Assembly: GCF_900106065.1 (NCBI RefSeq)
Contig: NZ_LT629796.1
Span: 6,238,501-6,302,500 of the forward strand
DNA: 64,000 nt
DNA from: Pseudomonas mandelii
GTDB lineage: Bacteria; Pseudomonadota; Gammaproteobacteria; Pseudomonadales; Pseudomonadaceae
Reading direction: 5' to 3'
The number at the start of each line of letters is the position of its first letter. The first letter of the stretch is position 1. The notes beneath the pieces were generated by a model. That model did not search any database. It was not told the DNA's origin and saw only the letters and a program-made list of their open reading frames with translations. Positions 26,094 to 36,277 of the stretch are shown here, piece by piece. The position numbers and the translations under genes were made by a program.

Positions 26094-28751
26094 TCAAGCC
26101 AGGCTTTTGCTGACCACTTCAAACACATCGCTGGACAGCTGACCCGAAGCACGAATCCGCTCCAGCTCGCCTTTCATCAACGCCTGACGGGCGTCGTCGT
26201 ATTTGCGCCAGCGAGTCAGCGGCGCCAACTGGCGGGAAGCGATCTGCGGGTTGAAGCCATTCAACTCGATCACCAGATCCGCCAGGAAGCGATACCCGGA
26301 ACCGTCCGCCGCATGGAAGTTGATCAGGTTCTGCCCGGCAAACGCACCGACCAGCGCCCGCACCTTGTTCGGGTTCTTGATGTTGAACGCCGGGTGCTCC
26401 ATCAACTGACAAACGCGCTCCAGACCACCGGGCAACGTGCTGCCCGCCTGGACACTGAACCACTGATCCATGACCAGCGGATTGTCCTTGAAGTGCTCGG
26501 CAAAACTCGCCAGCGCCAAGGCCTTCTGCTCTTCAAACGGCGAATTGACCAACACCGCCAGCGCGGTCAGGCGTTCGGTCATGTTGTCGCTGGTCTCGAA
26601 TTGTTCCAGCGTCGCCGCCAACACTTCCGGCTTGCCGCTGAGCATCAGGTACGACAGCGCGATGTTCTGCAAGGCACGACGGGCGAAATGCTCGGCCTCG
26701 GCCACATACGGGGTTTTCTTCGACAGATCGCGGTTGGCCTGATAACGCAACCACAGCGCCTCGAACAAACCTTCAGCCAATTGCTTGCGGGCAAACTCGC
26801 GAGCGATATGGATGGCGTCGACGTCAGCCACGTCGCTGATTTCGGTCAGATACGCCTCACCCGGCAGCGAGAGCATTTCCGCAACCATCGCCTGGTCCAG
26901 CGTCTCGTCGGACAGCACGGTGCGCAGAGCAGAAACCAGACGTTGATCCAGCACCAGTGCTTCGCCCTTCTGCTGCTGAGTGATCAGCTCTTGCAGCACC
27001 TGAACCGACAATTGCTGACCGGCATCCCAGCGGTTGAAACCGTCGCTGTCGTGCTGCATCAGGAACATCAGTTGATCGCGGTTGTACGGGAAGCTCAGTT
27101 TCACCGGCGCCGAGAAGCCGCGCAGTAATGAAGGCAGCGGCTGTTCAGCGATGTCGACGAAGGTGAAGGTCTGCTCCGCTTCGGTCACCGAAATCACCCG
27201 CGAAGCGCCTTGGGTGCGGTCTTCACCGGAAAGACGCAATGCAATGGCCGCCCCTTTCGAGTCAAGCAGGCCCAATTCCACAGGAATCACGAACGGCAGT
27301 TTTTCCACCTTGTCCGGGGTCGCCGGGTAGCTTTGGCGGAAAGTCAGGCTGTAGGTTTTCGCGGCGGCGTCGTAGGACTCGCTCACCGCCAGACGCGGGG
27401 TACCGGCCTGGCTGTACCAGCGCTTGAACTGGGTCAGGTCGACACCGTTGGCATCTTCCATGGCTTTGATGAAGTCGTCGCAGGTCACGGCCTGGCCGTC
27501 ATGGCGTTCGAAATACAGGTCGCTGCCTTTGCGGAAGCCTTCGGCGCCGAGCAAGGTGTGGATCATGCCGACCACTTCCGAACCCTTTTCGTAAACGGTC
27601 AGGGTATAGAAATTGGAAATCTCGATGAAGCTGTCCGGGCGCACGGCGTGAGCCATGGGACCTGCGTCTTCAGCAAACTGGTGAGTACGCAGGTAAGCCA
27701 CGTCCTGGATGCGTTTCACGGTGGCCGAGTTCATGTCGGCGGAGAAGCCCGAATCACGGAACACGGTGAAGCCTTCCTTGAGCGACAACTGGAACCAGTC
27801 GCGGCAGGTCACGCGGTTGCCCGACCAGTTGTGGAAGTATTCGTGCGCGACGATCGCTTCGACACGCTGGTGCGCGGCATCGGTGGCGGTTTCGGCGCGG
27901 GCCAGTACGGCGCTGGAGTTGAAGATGTTGAGGCCCTTGTTCTCCATGGCGCCCATGTTGAAGTCGTTGACCGCGACGATCATGAAGATGTCCAGATCGT
28001 ACTCGCGACCGTAGACCTCTTCGTCCCAGCGCATCGACTTCTTGAGGCTGTTCATCGCGTGCTGGCACTTGTCGATGTTTTCCGGCTCGACATAAATGCG
28101 CAGCGCCACCGAGCGTTCGCTCATGGTGGTGAAGCTGTCTTCGACGCACCACAAGTCACCGGCCACCAGTGCGAACAGGTACGCCGGTTTCTTGAACGGG
28201 TCTTCCCAGGTCGCCCAGTGCCGGCCGTCTTCGCCGGGACCGGAGGCAATCGGATTGCCGTTGGACAGCAATACCGGATAGCTATGCTGCTCGGCAATGA
28301 CCGTGGTGGTGAACGTGCTCATCACGTCCGGGCGGTCGAGGTAATAGGTGATCTTGCGGAAGCCTTCGGCCTCGCACTGGGTGCAGAACATCGTGCCGGA
28401 TTTGTACAAACCTTCCAGGGCGGTGTTGGTTTCCGGGTGGATCTTGACGCTGGTATCGACCGTGAAGGTGGTGCTGGTCGGGTGCAGGGTCAGGTGGTTT
28501 TCCGTCAGCTGATAATCAGCGTCGCTCAGCTCGCGGTCAGCCACGGTGACCGACAGCAGCTCGAGTTGCTGGCCGTCCAGCACCAGCGGCGGCAGGCCCG
28601 GGCCGCGCTCGGGATTGCGGCGCATCACCAGTTGCGCATGGACCAGGCTGTGGTCCTCGAACAACTCGAAGGTCAGGTGCGTCTCGTCGATCAGGTACTC
28701 GGGCGCCTGATAGTCTTTCAAATAGATCATCTTCGGTTGTTCGGTGCGCAT
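26094..28751 (-). CDS. pepN: Aminopeptidase N (M1 family)
   Basis: An 885-aa cytoplasmic zinc aminopeptidase. The substrate-anchoring motif GAMENKGLNIF and the zinc site HEYFHNWSGN with the third ligand in LKEGFT are intact. The N-terminal beta domain, thermolysin-like core and long helical C-terminal domain are all represented, and the length matches proteobacterial PepN. It removes N-terminal residues in peptide turnover. The start at 28751 (MRTEQPK) could alternatively be the ATG seven codons later. It stands 10 bases downstream of the DUF2797 gene and is probably cotranscribed. Confidence 0.95.
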   Translation of the reverse strand: MRTEQPKMIYLKDYQAPEYLIDETHLTFELFEDHSLVHAQLVMRRNPERGPGLPPLVLDGQQLELLSVTVADRELSDADYQLTENHLTLHPTSTTFTVDTSVKIHPETNTALEGLYKSGTMFCTQCEAEGFRKITYYLDRPDVMSTFTTTVIAEQHSYPVLLSNGNPIASGPGEDGRHWATWEDPFKKPAYLFALVAGDLWCVEDSFTTMSERSVALRIYVEPENIDKCQHAMNSLKKSMRWDEEVYGREYDLDIFMIVAVNDFNMGAMENKGLNIFNSSAVLARAETATDAAHQRVEAIVAHEYFHNWSGNRVTCRDWFQLSLKEGFTVFRDSGFSADMNSATVKRIQDVAYLRTHQFAEDAGPMAHAVRPDSFIEISNFYTLTVYEKGSEVVGMIHTLLGAEGFRKGSDLYFERHDGQAVTCDDFIKAMEDANGVDLTQFKRWYSQAGTPRLAVSESYDAAAKTYSLTFRQSYPATPDKVEKLPFVIPVELGLLDSKGAAIALRLSGEDRTQGASRVISVTEAEQTFTFVDIAEQPLPSLLRGFSAPVKLSFPYNRDQLMFLMQHDSDGFNRWDAGQQLSVQVLQELITQQQKGEALVLDQRLVSALRTVLSDETLDQAMVAEMLSLPGEAYLTEISDVADVDAIHIAREFARKQLAEGLFEALWLRYQANRDLSKKTPYVAEAEHFARRALQNIALSYLMLSGKPEVLAATLEQFETSDNMTERLTALAVLVNSPFEEQKALALASFAEHFKDNPLVMDQWFSVQAGSTLPGGLERVCQLMEHPAFNIKNPNKVRALVGAFAGQNLINFHAADGSGYRFLADLVIELNGFNPQIASRQLAPLTRWRKYDDARQALMKGELERIRASGQLSSDVFEVVSKSLA

Positions 28752-28761
28752 GCTGGAGTCC

Positions 28762-29592
28762 TTACTGATGCACGGCGAGCTGATAAGCCGTGTATTTACG
28801 AATATTGATGACGCCGGTGTCGAAAATCAGGTATTGGCCCTTGATCCCCAACAACGTGCCTTCGGCAATCGGATTCTTGTCCAGGTTGAAGCTGACGATT
28901 TTGGCCGGGTATTGCTCGACCGGATAGCGGATTTCGAGGGTTTCTACGTCGGCAATGGTCTGGATTGCTTGTAGGCCGAATCGTTCCTGCAAACCTTGCA
29001 ACCCTTCGGCGCAGCTGTCGAACAACTGATCGCGAACCTCGGCCAGGTTCACCGACACCGCGTCGCCCTTGAGTAAAGCACGCCAGTTGGTCTTGTCCGC
29101 CACCTGACTGCGGAACAGGTCCTCGACAAACCCCGATTGCTGGCGGGTCGAAACGCGCATGATCGGCAACGCCTGACGGGCGCCCTGGTCGATCCAGCGA
29201 GTCGGCAGCTGGGTGGCGCGGGTAATCCCGACTTTCACCCCGGACGAATTCGACAGATACACAATGTGATCGGTCATGCAGAACTTCTCGCCCCACTCCG
29301 GCTCACGGCAGGTGCCAGCGTCGTAGTGGCAACGCTCCGGGCTCATGATGCAGAGGTCGCACTGCGCCAGTTTGGTCATGCATGGGTAGCAATACCCCTG
29401 GCTGAAACTGGTTTTGGTCTTGCGCCCGCAATGGGTGCAATGAATCGCCCCCAGATATTCCAGACGCACCGTGCTGCCGATCAAGGGATTGACCGGCACC
29501 TCGACGTCATCCAGACGAAACGCGTACTGCACGTTCGGCCCGTCAAGGCGCGCCGACATTTTGCTGATTGCACCACGGCCAATCTCAATCAA
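28762..29592 (-). CDS. DUF2797 domain-containing protein
   Basis: A 276-aa protein when started at the TTG at 29592, which overlaps the YeaC stop; an ATG at 29649 would add 19 residues that overlap YeaC by 61 bases and lack a spaced ribosome site. It has a cysteine-rich cluster: CTHCGRKT, GYCYPCM, CDLCIM, and later cysteines spaced like zinc ligands, then the segment VYLSNSSGVKVGITRATQLPTRW, reminiscent of GIY-YIG-type folds. The function is unknown; nucleic-acid binding is a guess from the zinc cluster and the GVKVGITR stretch. It is conserved beside pepN in pseudomonads. Confidence 0.85.
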   Translation of the reverse strand: MIEIGRGAISKMSARLDGPNVQYAFRLDDVEVPVNPLIGSTVRLEYLGAIHCTHCGRKTKTSFSQGYCYPCMTKLAQCDLCIMSPERCHYDAGTCREPEWGEKFCMTDHIVYLSNSSGVKVGITRATQLPTRWIDQGARQALPIMRVSTRQQSGFVEDLFRSQVADKTNWRALLKGDAVSVNLAEVRDQLFDSCAEGLQGLQERFGLQAIQTIADVETLEIRYPVEQYPAKIVSFNLDKNPIAEGTLLGIKGQYLIFDTGVINIRKYTAYQLAVHQ

Positions 29593-29849
29593 TGGATGGC
29601 ATCCGATTTGAACAGGATGTTCGGCACGCTGATCGACTTCGAGCTGCATTCCTGCGGGCCCATGTAGCCGGTACGCTCTTCCTCGGGCAGGTTCTGGATT
29701 TCCCAGGCGATCATCGCTTGCAGCGACAATTCACGTTGTTCGGCGGTGAGTTTGCCACCGTCGGACCATTTGCCGATCTCCACCGCCAGCTTCAGGCTCT
29801 GGTAGATATCGGGGGTGATGTTTTGAATCATTTCGTTAAAAGAGGACAT
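29589..29849 (-). CDS. YeaC family protein (DUF1315)
   Basis: An 86-aa cytoplasmic protein: SSFNEMIQNITPDIYQSLKLA at the start and WEIQNLPEEERTGYMG in the second half, which I recognise as the YeaC/DUF1315 family of unknown function. The ATG at 29849 has GGAG 7 bases upstream, better than the adjoining TTG. The stop overlaps the TTG start of the DUF2797 gene, consistent with translational coupling. Confidence 0.88.
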   Translation of the reverse strand: MSSFNEMIQNITPDIYQSLKLAVEIGKWSDGGKLTAEQRELSLQAMIAWEIQNLPEEERTGYMGPQECSSKSISVPNILFKSDAIH

Positions 29850-29879
29850 CAAGGGCTCCGCTCTTTAATACATAACTGA

Positions 29880-30749
29880 TTAGACGGCCAGTTTACGGCG
29901 GTTGTACAAACCGCCCAACAAACCGGTCAAGCATCCGACGAGCAACCCGCTGACATGGGCTGCGTTGGCGATTTCACCGAAACCGATCATCGAGACCAGG
30001 CCCGACAGGCACAGCACCAGCCACACCAGCATCATCACCAGCACGCCGCGCGGCAGGCGATATGCCGGGTTCGGCGACAATATCTGGAAAATCCAGCAAT
30101 GCCCGAGCAGGCCGTAAAGCACCCCGGACAACCCGCCGAACAGGGTCGGGCCACTGAAAACAAACTGGGCGTAGTTCGACACCAGGCTGAAAAGCAAGGT
30201 CAAGCCGATCAGGTTGATGCTGCCCTGACGCGACTCGATGCGCCGCCCCAGCTCCCAGTACCACATGCCGTTCATGGCCAGGTGCAGGATGCCGAAGTGG
30301 ATCAGCATCGGCGTCACCAGACGCCACCACTGCCCCGCCGCCAGGCTGTCGGCCAAGGGCACAAAATGGATGTACTCGCCAACGATACGAAAATCGAGGA
30401 AGGTCAGCCAACGCAGCGTGTCGAGGTTTTCCCCCAGCAGCGTCACCGCACCGACGATCAGGCTCAGCAGCAACACCAAGCCGGTTGCCTTGGCATGACG
30501 CAGCTGCTCGACGAAACCAGGCCGCCTGGTGGTTTGCGCGACCGGAATGTCCAGCTGCTGATCAGGGTCGCCCGCCGGGAAACGTTCATATAAGGAACGG
30601 ACGTCTTCGCTGATATTGGCCGGCACCCACAGCACCTGTTCACCGGACTCTTCGCTGACCCGATGCGGCACCTGCATGCGTTGCAGCAGTTTGACGAACC
30701 CGCTCAAATCCACGGCCAGCGGCAGGCGTAAAACAGCAACGGTAGTCAT
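29880..30749 (-). CDS. Rhomboid-family intramembrane serine protease (GlpG-like)
   Basis: A 289-aa protein with a cytoplasmic N-terminal domain (about 1-85, including VLWVPANISEDV), then about six membrane helices. The catalytic serine is in GGLSGVLYGLLGH and the histidine in NAAHVSGLLVG, the Ser-His dyad of rhomboids; HFGILHLAMNGMWYWELGR gives the conserved His/Asn of the oxyanion region. It cleaves transmembrane segments of other proteins in the inner membrane. Its start overlaps the phosphatase stop by ATGA. Confidence 0.9.
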   Translation of the reverse strand: MTTVAVLRLPLAVDLSGFVKLLQRMQVPHRVSEESGEQVLWVPANISEDVRSLYERFPAGDPDQQLDIPVAQTTRRPGFVEQLRHAKATGLVLLLSLIVGAVTLLGENLDTLRWLTFLDFRIVGEYIHFVPLADSLAAGQWWRLVTPMLIHFGILHLAMNGMWYWELGRRIESRQGSINLIGLTLLFSLVSNYAQFVFSGPTLFGGLSGVLYGLLGHCWIFQILSPNPAYRLPRGVLVMMLVWLVLCLSGLVSMIGFGEIANAAHVSGLLVGCLTGLLGGLYNRRKLAV

Positions 30750-31717
30750 CGCAACACCTCCGGCCGCTCGACATCGACCCAGACAAACTTGTGCGGGTCG
30801 AGGCGGGTTTCCTGATCCAGGCGATAGGCGACCAGTTTGCCGTAGAGCACCGCGCTGTAATCCAGGCAGGCCAGGTTCGGACGGATCGGCGCCGGTTTGC
30901 CGCTGCGCCAGTAATGGCCAACGAACAACAGCGGCTCATCGACGCCGTAACGCAGCAAGGTATTTTTTTCGGTGGACGACAGGGGCGTCTGGGCCACGGG
31001 TTCGGGCAAGGCGTCGGGCTGGAACACAATGTCTCCGTAGGTTTGCGGGTCGTCTTCCCAGAATTTGGTGCGGAAGAACGATCGCGTCAGGCCATCGCCG
31101 CTGGTCATGGTCAGCCCGTGGGGCAGGCGCATGTCGGTCCCGCGCAGCAAACGATCGAACACGGTGCAGGCGAAACTGCCCGGCACGGCCGAGGCCTGGA
31201 GGAAATGTTCGTCGACGCAGCCATCGGGGAACAGCGCGCGCAGCGGCTCGATCAGGCCGGCATCCCAGCAGGCGTGCACCACGCGGAAACGCCCGGCATC
31301 CACAAACAATGGCAGTTCGTAAAACCATTGCTGGAAGTCATGCCAGTCGCCGGGGTGATGTTCAAATTGCGTCAGGGTTTCACCGAGCAGGCGCGCATGG
31401 CGTGGCGTGTGTTCGCGCACGAACTGCTTGCCGCTGCCTGGCGGCGCCGGCGTGGCCCAGCCGAGGGCGTTGAATTCATGGTTGCCCATGATGCACAGCG
31501 CCTGACCGGCCTCGACCATGTCGTGGACGATATGCAGCGCCTCGCGAATCCGCGGGCCGCGGTCGATGATGTCGCCGACGAACACCGCCATGCGCGATGG
31601 ATGCCGCCAGACGCCACCTTGTTTGTGATAACCGAGCCGGTCGAGCAAGTGCTCAAGGGTCAGAGCGCAACCGTGCACGTCACCGATCAGGTCGTAGCTA
31701 CGCGCGGGATCGAGCAT
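30746..31717 (-). CDS. Metallophosphoesterase (PPP-type phosphatase)
   Basis: A 323-aa enzyme with the PPP-family signature in order: DLIGDVHG (about 9-16), FVGDIIDRGP (about 46-55) and IMGNHEFNA (about 77-85), then a later histidine in FVGHYW. These provide the two-metal site of serine/threonine phosphatases and diadenosine tetraphosphatases. The target could be a protein or a nucleotide; sequence does not decide. The ATG shares one base with the NAD kinase stop (TGATG), and its stop overlaps the rhomboid start. Confidence 0.88.
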   Translation of the reverse strand: MLDPARSYDLIGDVHGCALTLEHLLDRLGYHKQGGVWRHPSRMAVFVGDIIDRGPRIREALHIVHDMVEAGQALCIMGNHEFNALGWATPAPPGSGKQFVREHTPRHARLLGETLTQFEHHPGDWHDFQQWFYELPLFVDAGRFRVVHACWDAGLIEPLRALFPDGCVDEHFLQASAVPGSFACTVFDRLLRGTDMRLPHGLTMTSGDGLTRSFFRTKFWEDDPQTYGDIVFQPDALPEPVAQTPLSSTEKNTLLRYGVDEPLLFVGHYWRSGKPAPIRPNLACLDYSAVLYGKLVAYRLDQETRLDPHKFVWVDVERPEVLR

Positions 31718-32607
31718 CAGTCGCCTCCACCACCCAACCGGCTGCCCCAGCCAAGCTTGGTCCGGCAGACCTCATAGTAGTTGTGGTCGAGCGGGTGGAT
31801 CAGCCGCAGTTTCTGGGCTTTTTTGCTGATGGTGATGGTGTCGCCCGGCGCGCAGGTGAAATGGTTCTGCCCGTCACAGGAGACTTGCGGGTAAATCTGC
31901 ATATCTTTGGACACGACGATTTTCAGCTCACTGTTGCCATCGACCACAATTGGCCTGCCCGACAAGGTATGGGGGTACATCGGCACAATCACAATAGCGT
32001 CGAGCTTGGGGTGCATGATCGGCCCGCCCGCCGACAGCGCATAGGCGGTCGAACCGGTGGGCGTTGCGACGATCAGGCCGTCGGCCTTCTGGCTGCAGAC
32101 GAACTGGCCGTCGATGTACAACTCGAATTCGATCATCCGCGTCGATTTGCCCGGGTGCAGGACCACGTCGTTCAGCGCATCGCCCTGGCCGATGGCCTCG
32201 GCATGGCGCCGGACTTCGGCTTGCAGCAGGAAGCGGTTTTCCACCAGGTAATGGCCGTCGAGCACTTCGGCGACTTTGACTTCCAGTTCATCCGGGCGAA
32301 TGTCGGTCAGGAAACCGAGGCTGCCCCGGTTGATGCCGAGCACCGGAATATTGTGTCGAGCCAAGGCACGCGCGGCGCCAAGCAGGCTGCCGTCACCGCC
32401 GACCACAATCACCATGTCACAGACTTCGCCGAGCATCTTGCGAGACGAGGTTTGCAGGCCATGACCGGGCAGGACTTCGGCGATGGTGTCTTCGAGAATC
32501 ACGTGCAGGTGACGATCAAGCAGAAACCGTTTCAGTCGGCGGACGGTATCCAGCACCTGCGAACTGCCCAGGCGACCGATGATGCCGATATTACGAAATT
32601 GCTCCAT
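31717..32607 (-). CDS. nadK: NAD(+) kinase
   Basis: A 296-aa enzyme that phosphorylates NAD to NADP. The catalytic GGDGS lies in VIVVGGDGSLLGAAR, and the second conserved region is TPTGSTAYALSAGGPI with HPKLDAIVIVPMYPHTLSGRPI. The length and motifs match proteobacterial NadK/PpnK. It opens the leftward nadK-phosphatase-rhomboid group and is divergent from the DUF1853 gene across 107 bases. Confidence 0.95.
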   Translation of the reverse strand: MEQFRNIGIIGRLGSSQVLDTVRRLKRFLLDRHLHVILEDTIAEVLPGHGLQTSSRKMLGEVCDMVIVVGGDGSLLGAARALARHNIPVLGINRGSLGFLTDIRPDELEVKVAEVLDGHYLVENRFLLQAEVRRHAEAIGQGDALNDVVLHPGKSTRMIEFELYIDGQFVCSQKADGLIVATPTGSTAYALSAGGPIMHPKLDAIVIVPMYPHTLSGRPIVVDGNSELKIVVSKDMQIYPQVSCDGQNHFTCAPGDTITISKKAQKLRLIHPLDHNYYEVCRTKLGWGSRLGGGGD

Positions 32608-32714
32608 GGGGTTCCTGCGCGACGGTGAAAAACACGATTATGGGCGAAAGCGCGGGATAGACAAAATCCTTTCAGCCACAAGGGTGTACTCATGTTTAGG
32701 GCTATGCTCGCAAG

Positions 32715-33665
32715 ATGATCCTATTTCCCGATTTGCTCCAGTTACCCCACCAGTTGCGCCACCCCGAAGTGCGCGACCTTGCCTGGGTCATCCTCGCGCC
32801 GCCGATGCTCGACACCACTCCGTGGCCGCAACGCCATCCGCTGGCCGGCAGCGACTGGGTGCAGGCACCTGAGCAGCTGGAACGCTGGCTGAAGCAACTC
32901 GACCGTGACAGTTACGACTTGCTGCACTGGCTGGCGCAGGCCAGGACCCGGCGACTGGGCCTGTACTACGAACGCTTGTGGCAATACGCCGTGCGCCATG
33001 CGCCGGGTATCGAGTTGATTGCCGCCAACATGCCGATCCGCCGCGAAGGCCACACCTTGGGCGAGCTGGACATGCTGTTGCGCGATCGCGACGGCGTGCA
33101 TCATCTGGAACTGGCGATCAAGCTGTATCTGGGGCCGCAGAATGGTGACGGACAGGACACGGCGCAGTGGCTCGGACCAGGCTGTCATGATCGACTGGAC
33201 CGCAAACTGGCGCATCTGACGCAACACCAACTGCCGATTTCCGCCCGCCCCGAGAGTCGCGAGGTGCTGGCGGCGCTGGATATTCAGCAGTTCAGCGCGC
33301 ATCTGTGGCTGGGCGGTTATCTGCTGTATCCGTGGCCAGGACAAGCCGAGCCCCCCCACGGTGCCCATCCACAGCATCTGCGCGGCAGCTGGCTGCATCA
33401 GAAAGACTGGGCGGACTTTGTCGTGCAGCGCCCGTTCGGCCGCTGGCAACCCCTGCCCCGCCATGCGTGGCTGGCGCCGGCGCATTACCCGGCGGAACAG
33501 ACCTGGAACACCGGGCAGCTGGACGCATGGCTCAGTGACCTGGAGCCATTGGCCCCGGCGCAGTTGATGGTGCGCCTGATCGAGAACGCGGATGGGGATT
33601 GGGAGGAAGCGGAACGGTTGTTTCTGGTGGCGGATCTTTGGCCGAACGTGCCGGGCAGTGGTTGA
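32715..33665 (+). CDS. DUF1853 family protein
   Basis: A 316-aa protein with [20 protein letters not shown] and [21 protein letters not shown], the hallmark segment of DUF1853. That segment has the spacing of a PD-(D/E)XK nuclease site (E/D ... D ... E-x-A-x-K-like LELAIK), so a nuclease-fold ancestry is plausible; whether it cuts nucleic acid is unknown. It is monocistronic, divergent from nadK, and followed by a REP element. Confidence 0.87.
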   Translation: MILFPDLLQLPHQLRHPEVRDLAWVILAPPMLDTTPWPQRHPLAGSDWVQAPEQLERWLKQLDRDSYDLLHWLAQARTRRLGLYYERLWQYAVRHAPGIELIAANMPIRREGHTLGELDMLLRDRDGVHHLELAIKLYLGPQNGDGQDTAQWLGPGCHDRLDRKLAHLTQHQLPISARPESREVLAALDIQQFSAHLWLGGYLLYPWPGQAEPPHGAHPQHLRGSWLHQKDWADFVVQRPFGRWQPLPRHAWLAPAHYPAEQTWNTGQLDAWLSDLEPLAPAQLMVRLIENADGDWEEAERLFLVADLWPNVPGSG

Positions 33666-33689
33666 GATTTGTAGTGCCTGGGTTGGCCT

Positions 33690-33783
33690 CTTCGCGGGCA
33701 AGCCTCGCTCCTACAGGTTTTGTATCGTTCGCTGAATTTGCATTCGTCATAAATCCTGTAGGAGCGAGGCTTGCCCGCGAAGA
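33690..33783. repeat. REP palindrome pair (BIME)
   Basis: CTTCGCGGGCAAGCCTCGCT and its inverse GAGCGAGGCTTGCCCGCGAA flank about 37 bases. This is a third REP sequence variety in the window. It lies between the convergent DUF1853 and ArsB-type genes. Confidence 0.85.
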
Positions 33784-33796
33784 AGCCACCCCCGTT

Positions 33797-35080
33797 CTAA
33801 ATGGATAACCGCAAAGCCAAAGCCGCCAACGTCACCAACAACACCGGCACCGTCAACACCACCCCGACCTTGAAGTAGTACCCCCAGCCGATCTGAATGT
33901 TCTTGCGTTGCAGCACATGCAACCACAACAGCGTCGCCAGACTGCCAATCGGCGTGATTTTCGGCCCCAGGTCGCTGCCAATGACGTTGGCATAAATCAT
34001 CGCTTCCTTCACCACTCCCGTGGCCTGGCTGGCATCGATCGACAGCAAACCAATCAACACCGTCGGCAAGTTGTTCATCATCGACGACAACAGCGCCGTC
34101 AGCACGCCCGTGCCCATCGCCGCGCCCCAAACGCCGTACTGCGCGAACCCGTCCAGCCACCCCGCCAGATACCCGGTGAGCCCGGCATTGCGCAGGCCAT
34201 AGACCACCAGGTACATGCCCAACGAGAAAATCACGATCTGCCATGGCGCTTCTTTCATCACCTTGCGCGTGGAGATCTTGTGGCCACGGGCGGCGATGGC
34301 CAGCAGCAACGCGGCACAGACAGCGGAAATGGCGCTGATCGGAATGCCCAGCGGCTCAAGGGCGAAGCAGCCGATCAACAGGATGGCCAGCACTGCCCAA
34401 CCGGCATAAAACGTCGCCTTGTCATGGATCGCCGTCGACGGATGTTCCAGTTGCTCGGGGTCGTAAGCCTTGGGGATGTCACGACGAAAAAACCACATCA
34501 ACATCGCCAGCGTGGCGGCGACGCTCACGAAGTTGACCGGAATCATCACCGCCGCATAGCGGTTGAAGGTGATATCGAAGTAGTCCGCCGAAACGATGTT
34601 CACCAGGTTCGACACCACCAACGGCAGGCTCGCGGTATCGGCGATGAACCCGGCGCCCATCACGAATGCCAACGTCGCCGCCGGGGAAAAGCGCAGCGCC
34701 AGCAGCATGGAAATCACGATAGGCGTGAGAATCAGCGCCGCACCGTCATTGGCGAACAACGCCGACACCAGCGCCCCGAGCAGCACCATATAAGCGAAGA
34801 GTTTGCGCCCGCTGCCCTTTCCCCACCGGGCCACATGCAAGGCTGCCCAGGCAAAGAATCCCGCCTCATCCAGCAACAGACTGATGATGATCAGCGCCAC
34901 GAAGGTGCCGGTGGCGTTCCAGATGATCTGCCACACAATCGGGATATCAGCCAGGTGCACCACCCCGAAAATCAGCGCCAGCACGGCGCCGAATGTCGCA
35001 CTCCAGCCAACCCCCAGGCCTTTGGGTTGCCAGATCACCAGGGTGATGGTCAGCAGGAAAATCAGCGACGCTATAAGCAT
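33797..35080 (-). CDS. ArsB-type transporter (ArsB/NhaD superfamily)
   Basis: A 427-aa polytopic protein with about 11-12 helices and ArsB-like landmarks: [15 protein letters not shown] near the start, [32 protein letters not shown] and [13 protein letters not shown] in the core, and [20 protein letters not shown] near the end. These closely resemble arsenite efflux permeases. No arsR or arsC is adjacent, so an arsenic role rests on the family alone; other anions are possible. A convergent REP pair lies downstream. Confidence 0.88.
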   Translation of the reverse strand: MLIASLIFLLTITLVIWQPKGLGVGWSATFGAVLALIFGVVHLADIPIVWQIIWNATGTFVALIIISLLLDEAGFFAWAALHVARWGKGSGRKLFAYMVLLGALVSALFANDGAALILTPIVISMLLALRFSPAATLAFVMGAGFIADTASLPLVVSNLVNIVSADYFDITFNRYAAVMIPVNFVSVAATLAMLMWFFRRDIPKAYDPEQLEHPSTAIHDKATFYAGWAVLAILLIGCFALEPLGIPISAISAVCAALLLAIAARGHKISTRKVMKEAPWQIVIFSLGMYLVVYGLRNAGLTGYLAGWLDGFAQYGVWGAAMGTGVLTALLSSMMNNLPTVLIGLLSIDASQATGVVKEAMIYANVIGSDLGPKITPIGSLATLLWLHVLQRKNIQIGWGYYFKVGVVLTVPVLLVTLAALALRLSI

Positions 35081-35192
35081 GCGGGTAAACGCCTCTGGAA
35101 AAACGAGGCGTGAATATATGGAATTCCGAATATGCAGTAAAGCAAAGACTGAACAACCTGGCAGCTGCTACAGGGGATGTGTTGCGTTCAGG

Positions 35193-35753
35193 TCACTCTT
35201 TCTTATGCTGCTCGACCCATTTGCCATACGCATTGATGAAATTCTGCAAGAACGGCCTCACCGATTCGGACAATTTGCCCGACTCATCGAACGCCGAACC
35301 TGCGCCCCCCAGATAGGCTTCCGGCTGCTGCATGCACGGCACGTCCAGAAACACCATTGACTGACGCAAGTGATGGTTGGCCCCAAACCCACCGACAGCC
35401 CCCGGCGAAACGCTGATCACCGCCCCTGGCTTGCCGCTCCAGGCGCTCTTGCCATAGGGACGCGATCCCACGTCAATCGCATTCTTCAGCGGTGCCGGCA
35501 CCGAGCGGTTGTATTCAGGGGTGACGAACAGCACTGCGTCGGATGAACTCACTTGTTGTCGGAAAGTGCTGTAGGCTGCCGGCGGTGAAGTCCCGTCAAT
35601 GTCTTCGTTGTAGAGCGGCAGATCGCCGATTTCGACGATGGTGAGCTTGAGATTGGCAGGCGCCAGGTCGGCCAGGGCGAGCGCAACCTTGCGGTTGATT
35701 GATTCCTTTCTCAAGCTGCCGACCAGTACAGCGATCGTGTAGACGTTGCTCAT
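35193..35753 (-). CDS. NADPH-dependent FMN reductase (ChrR-like)
   Basis: A 186-aa flavodoxin-fold reductase. LVGSLRKESINRKVA is the FMN phosphate-binding loop, FVTPEYNRSVPAPLKNAID the PEYN signature, and SPGAVGGFGANHHLRQS the third flavin contact. Such enzymes reduce quinones, chromate or azo dyes with NAD(P)H. It lies 112 bases upstream of the ArsB-type gene on the same strand; it is not ArsH by sequence, so the neighbourhood does not form a standard ars operon. Confidence 0.9.
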   Translation of the reverse strand: MSNVYTIAVLVGSLRKESINRKVALALADLAPANLKLTIVEIGDLPLYNEDIDGTSPPAAYSTFRQQVSSSDAVLFVTPEYNRSVPAPLKNAIDVGSRPYGKSAWSGKPGAVISVSPGAVGGFGANHHLRQSMVFLDVPCMQQPEAYLGGAGSAFDESGKLSESVRPFLQNFINAYGKWVEQHKKE

Positions 35754-35928
35754 TGAAGACTCTCGACTGTTCGATGGGAAAGACTTGTAGTTATAGATGA
35801 CGATTCACCCAGTGGGCTGTTGAATTCACCGCCCCTGACTATTTTTTTCCTGTAGGAAAACTTACTTCGCTTAACCACGGTCTACAGAACCGCAAATTGA
35901 GTGATTTATCTCCAGAGGTTCTAAGCAG

Positions 35929-36189
35929 ATGGCAGCAGTACTCGTCGATCAGTTCCATGCAAGAGACGCGGAAGGCCGCGTTTATTCCGTGCATGAGTTC
36001 CAGGAATCCACCCCGTCGGCAGACGGCCTCGGCGACACGAAGCCTGTCACCACCTATAAGCTGGCCATTGGCGATCGCGTCAAGAAGCTCGATGACAACC
36101 AGTTTCTGCTGATTCAGTCGGATGTCACCATCGTTCGCGAACCCGACACTTACGTCGGCATCCGACCGGAAATCACCACCGCCTCATAA
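35929..36189 (+). CDS. Small conserved cytoplasmic protein, unknown
   Basis: An 86-aa hydrophilic protein without signal peptide or membrane helix. It contains LVDQFHARDAEGRVYSVHEF and a beta-rich C-terminal half (KLAIGDRVKKLDDNQFLL, RPEITTAS). The codon usage is typical of the host and the stop is followed by its own spacer. I do not recognise the family. An alternative start 32 bases upstream has no better ribosome site. Confidence 0.6.
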   Translation: MAAVLVDQFHARDAEGRVYSVHEFQESTPSADGLGDTKPVTTYKLAIGDRVKKLDDNQFLLIQSDVTIVREPDTYVGIRPEITTAS

Positions 36190-36277
36190 CCCCGCGTTAT
36201 GAGCAGAAGTCATATGCGCGCACTTGAGTTAGGATTCAGTCACTGACTCCCTCACCTGCTGAACATGGACTTCACGC

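Noticed and set aside
27210..28808. 532-codon plus-strand ORF opposite pepN
   Set aside because: Antisense shadow; pepN carries the zinc and GAMEN motifs.
33797..35753. An ars operon (arsB with arsH)
   Set aside because: The reductase is a ChrR-like FMN reductase, not ArsH, and no arsR or arsC is present.
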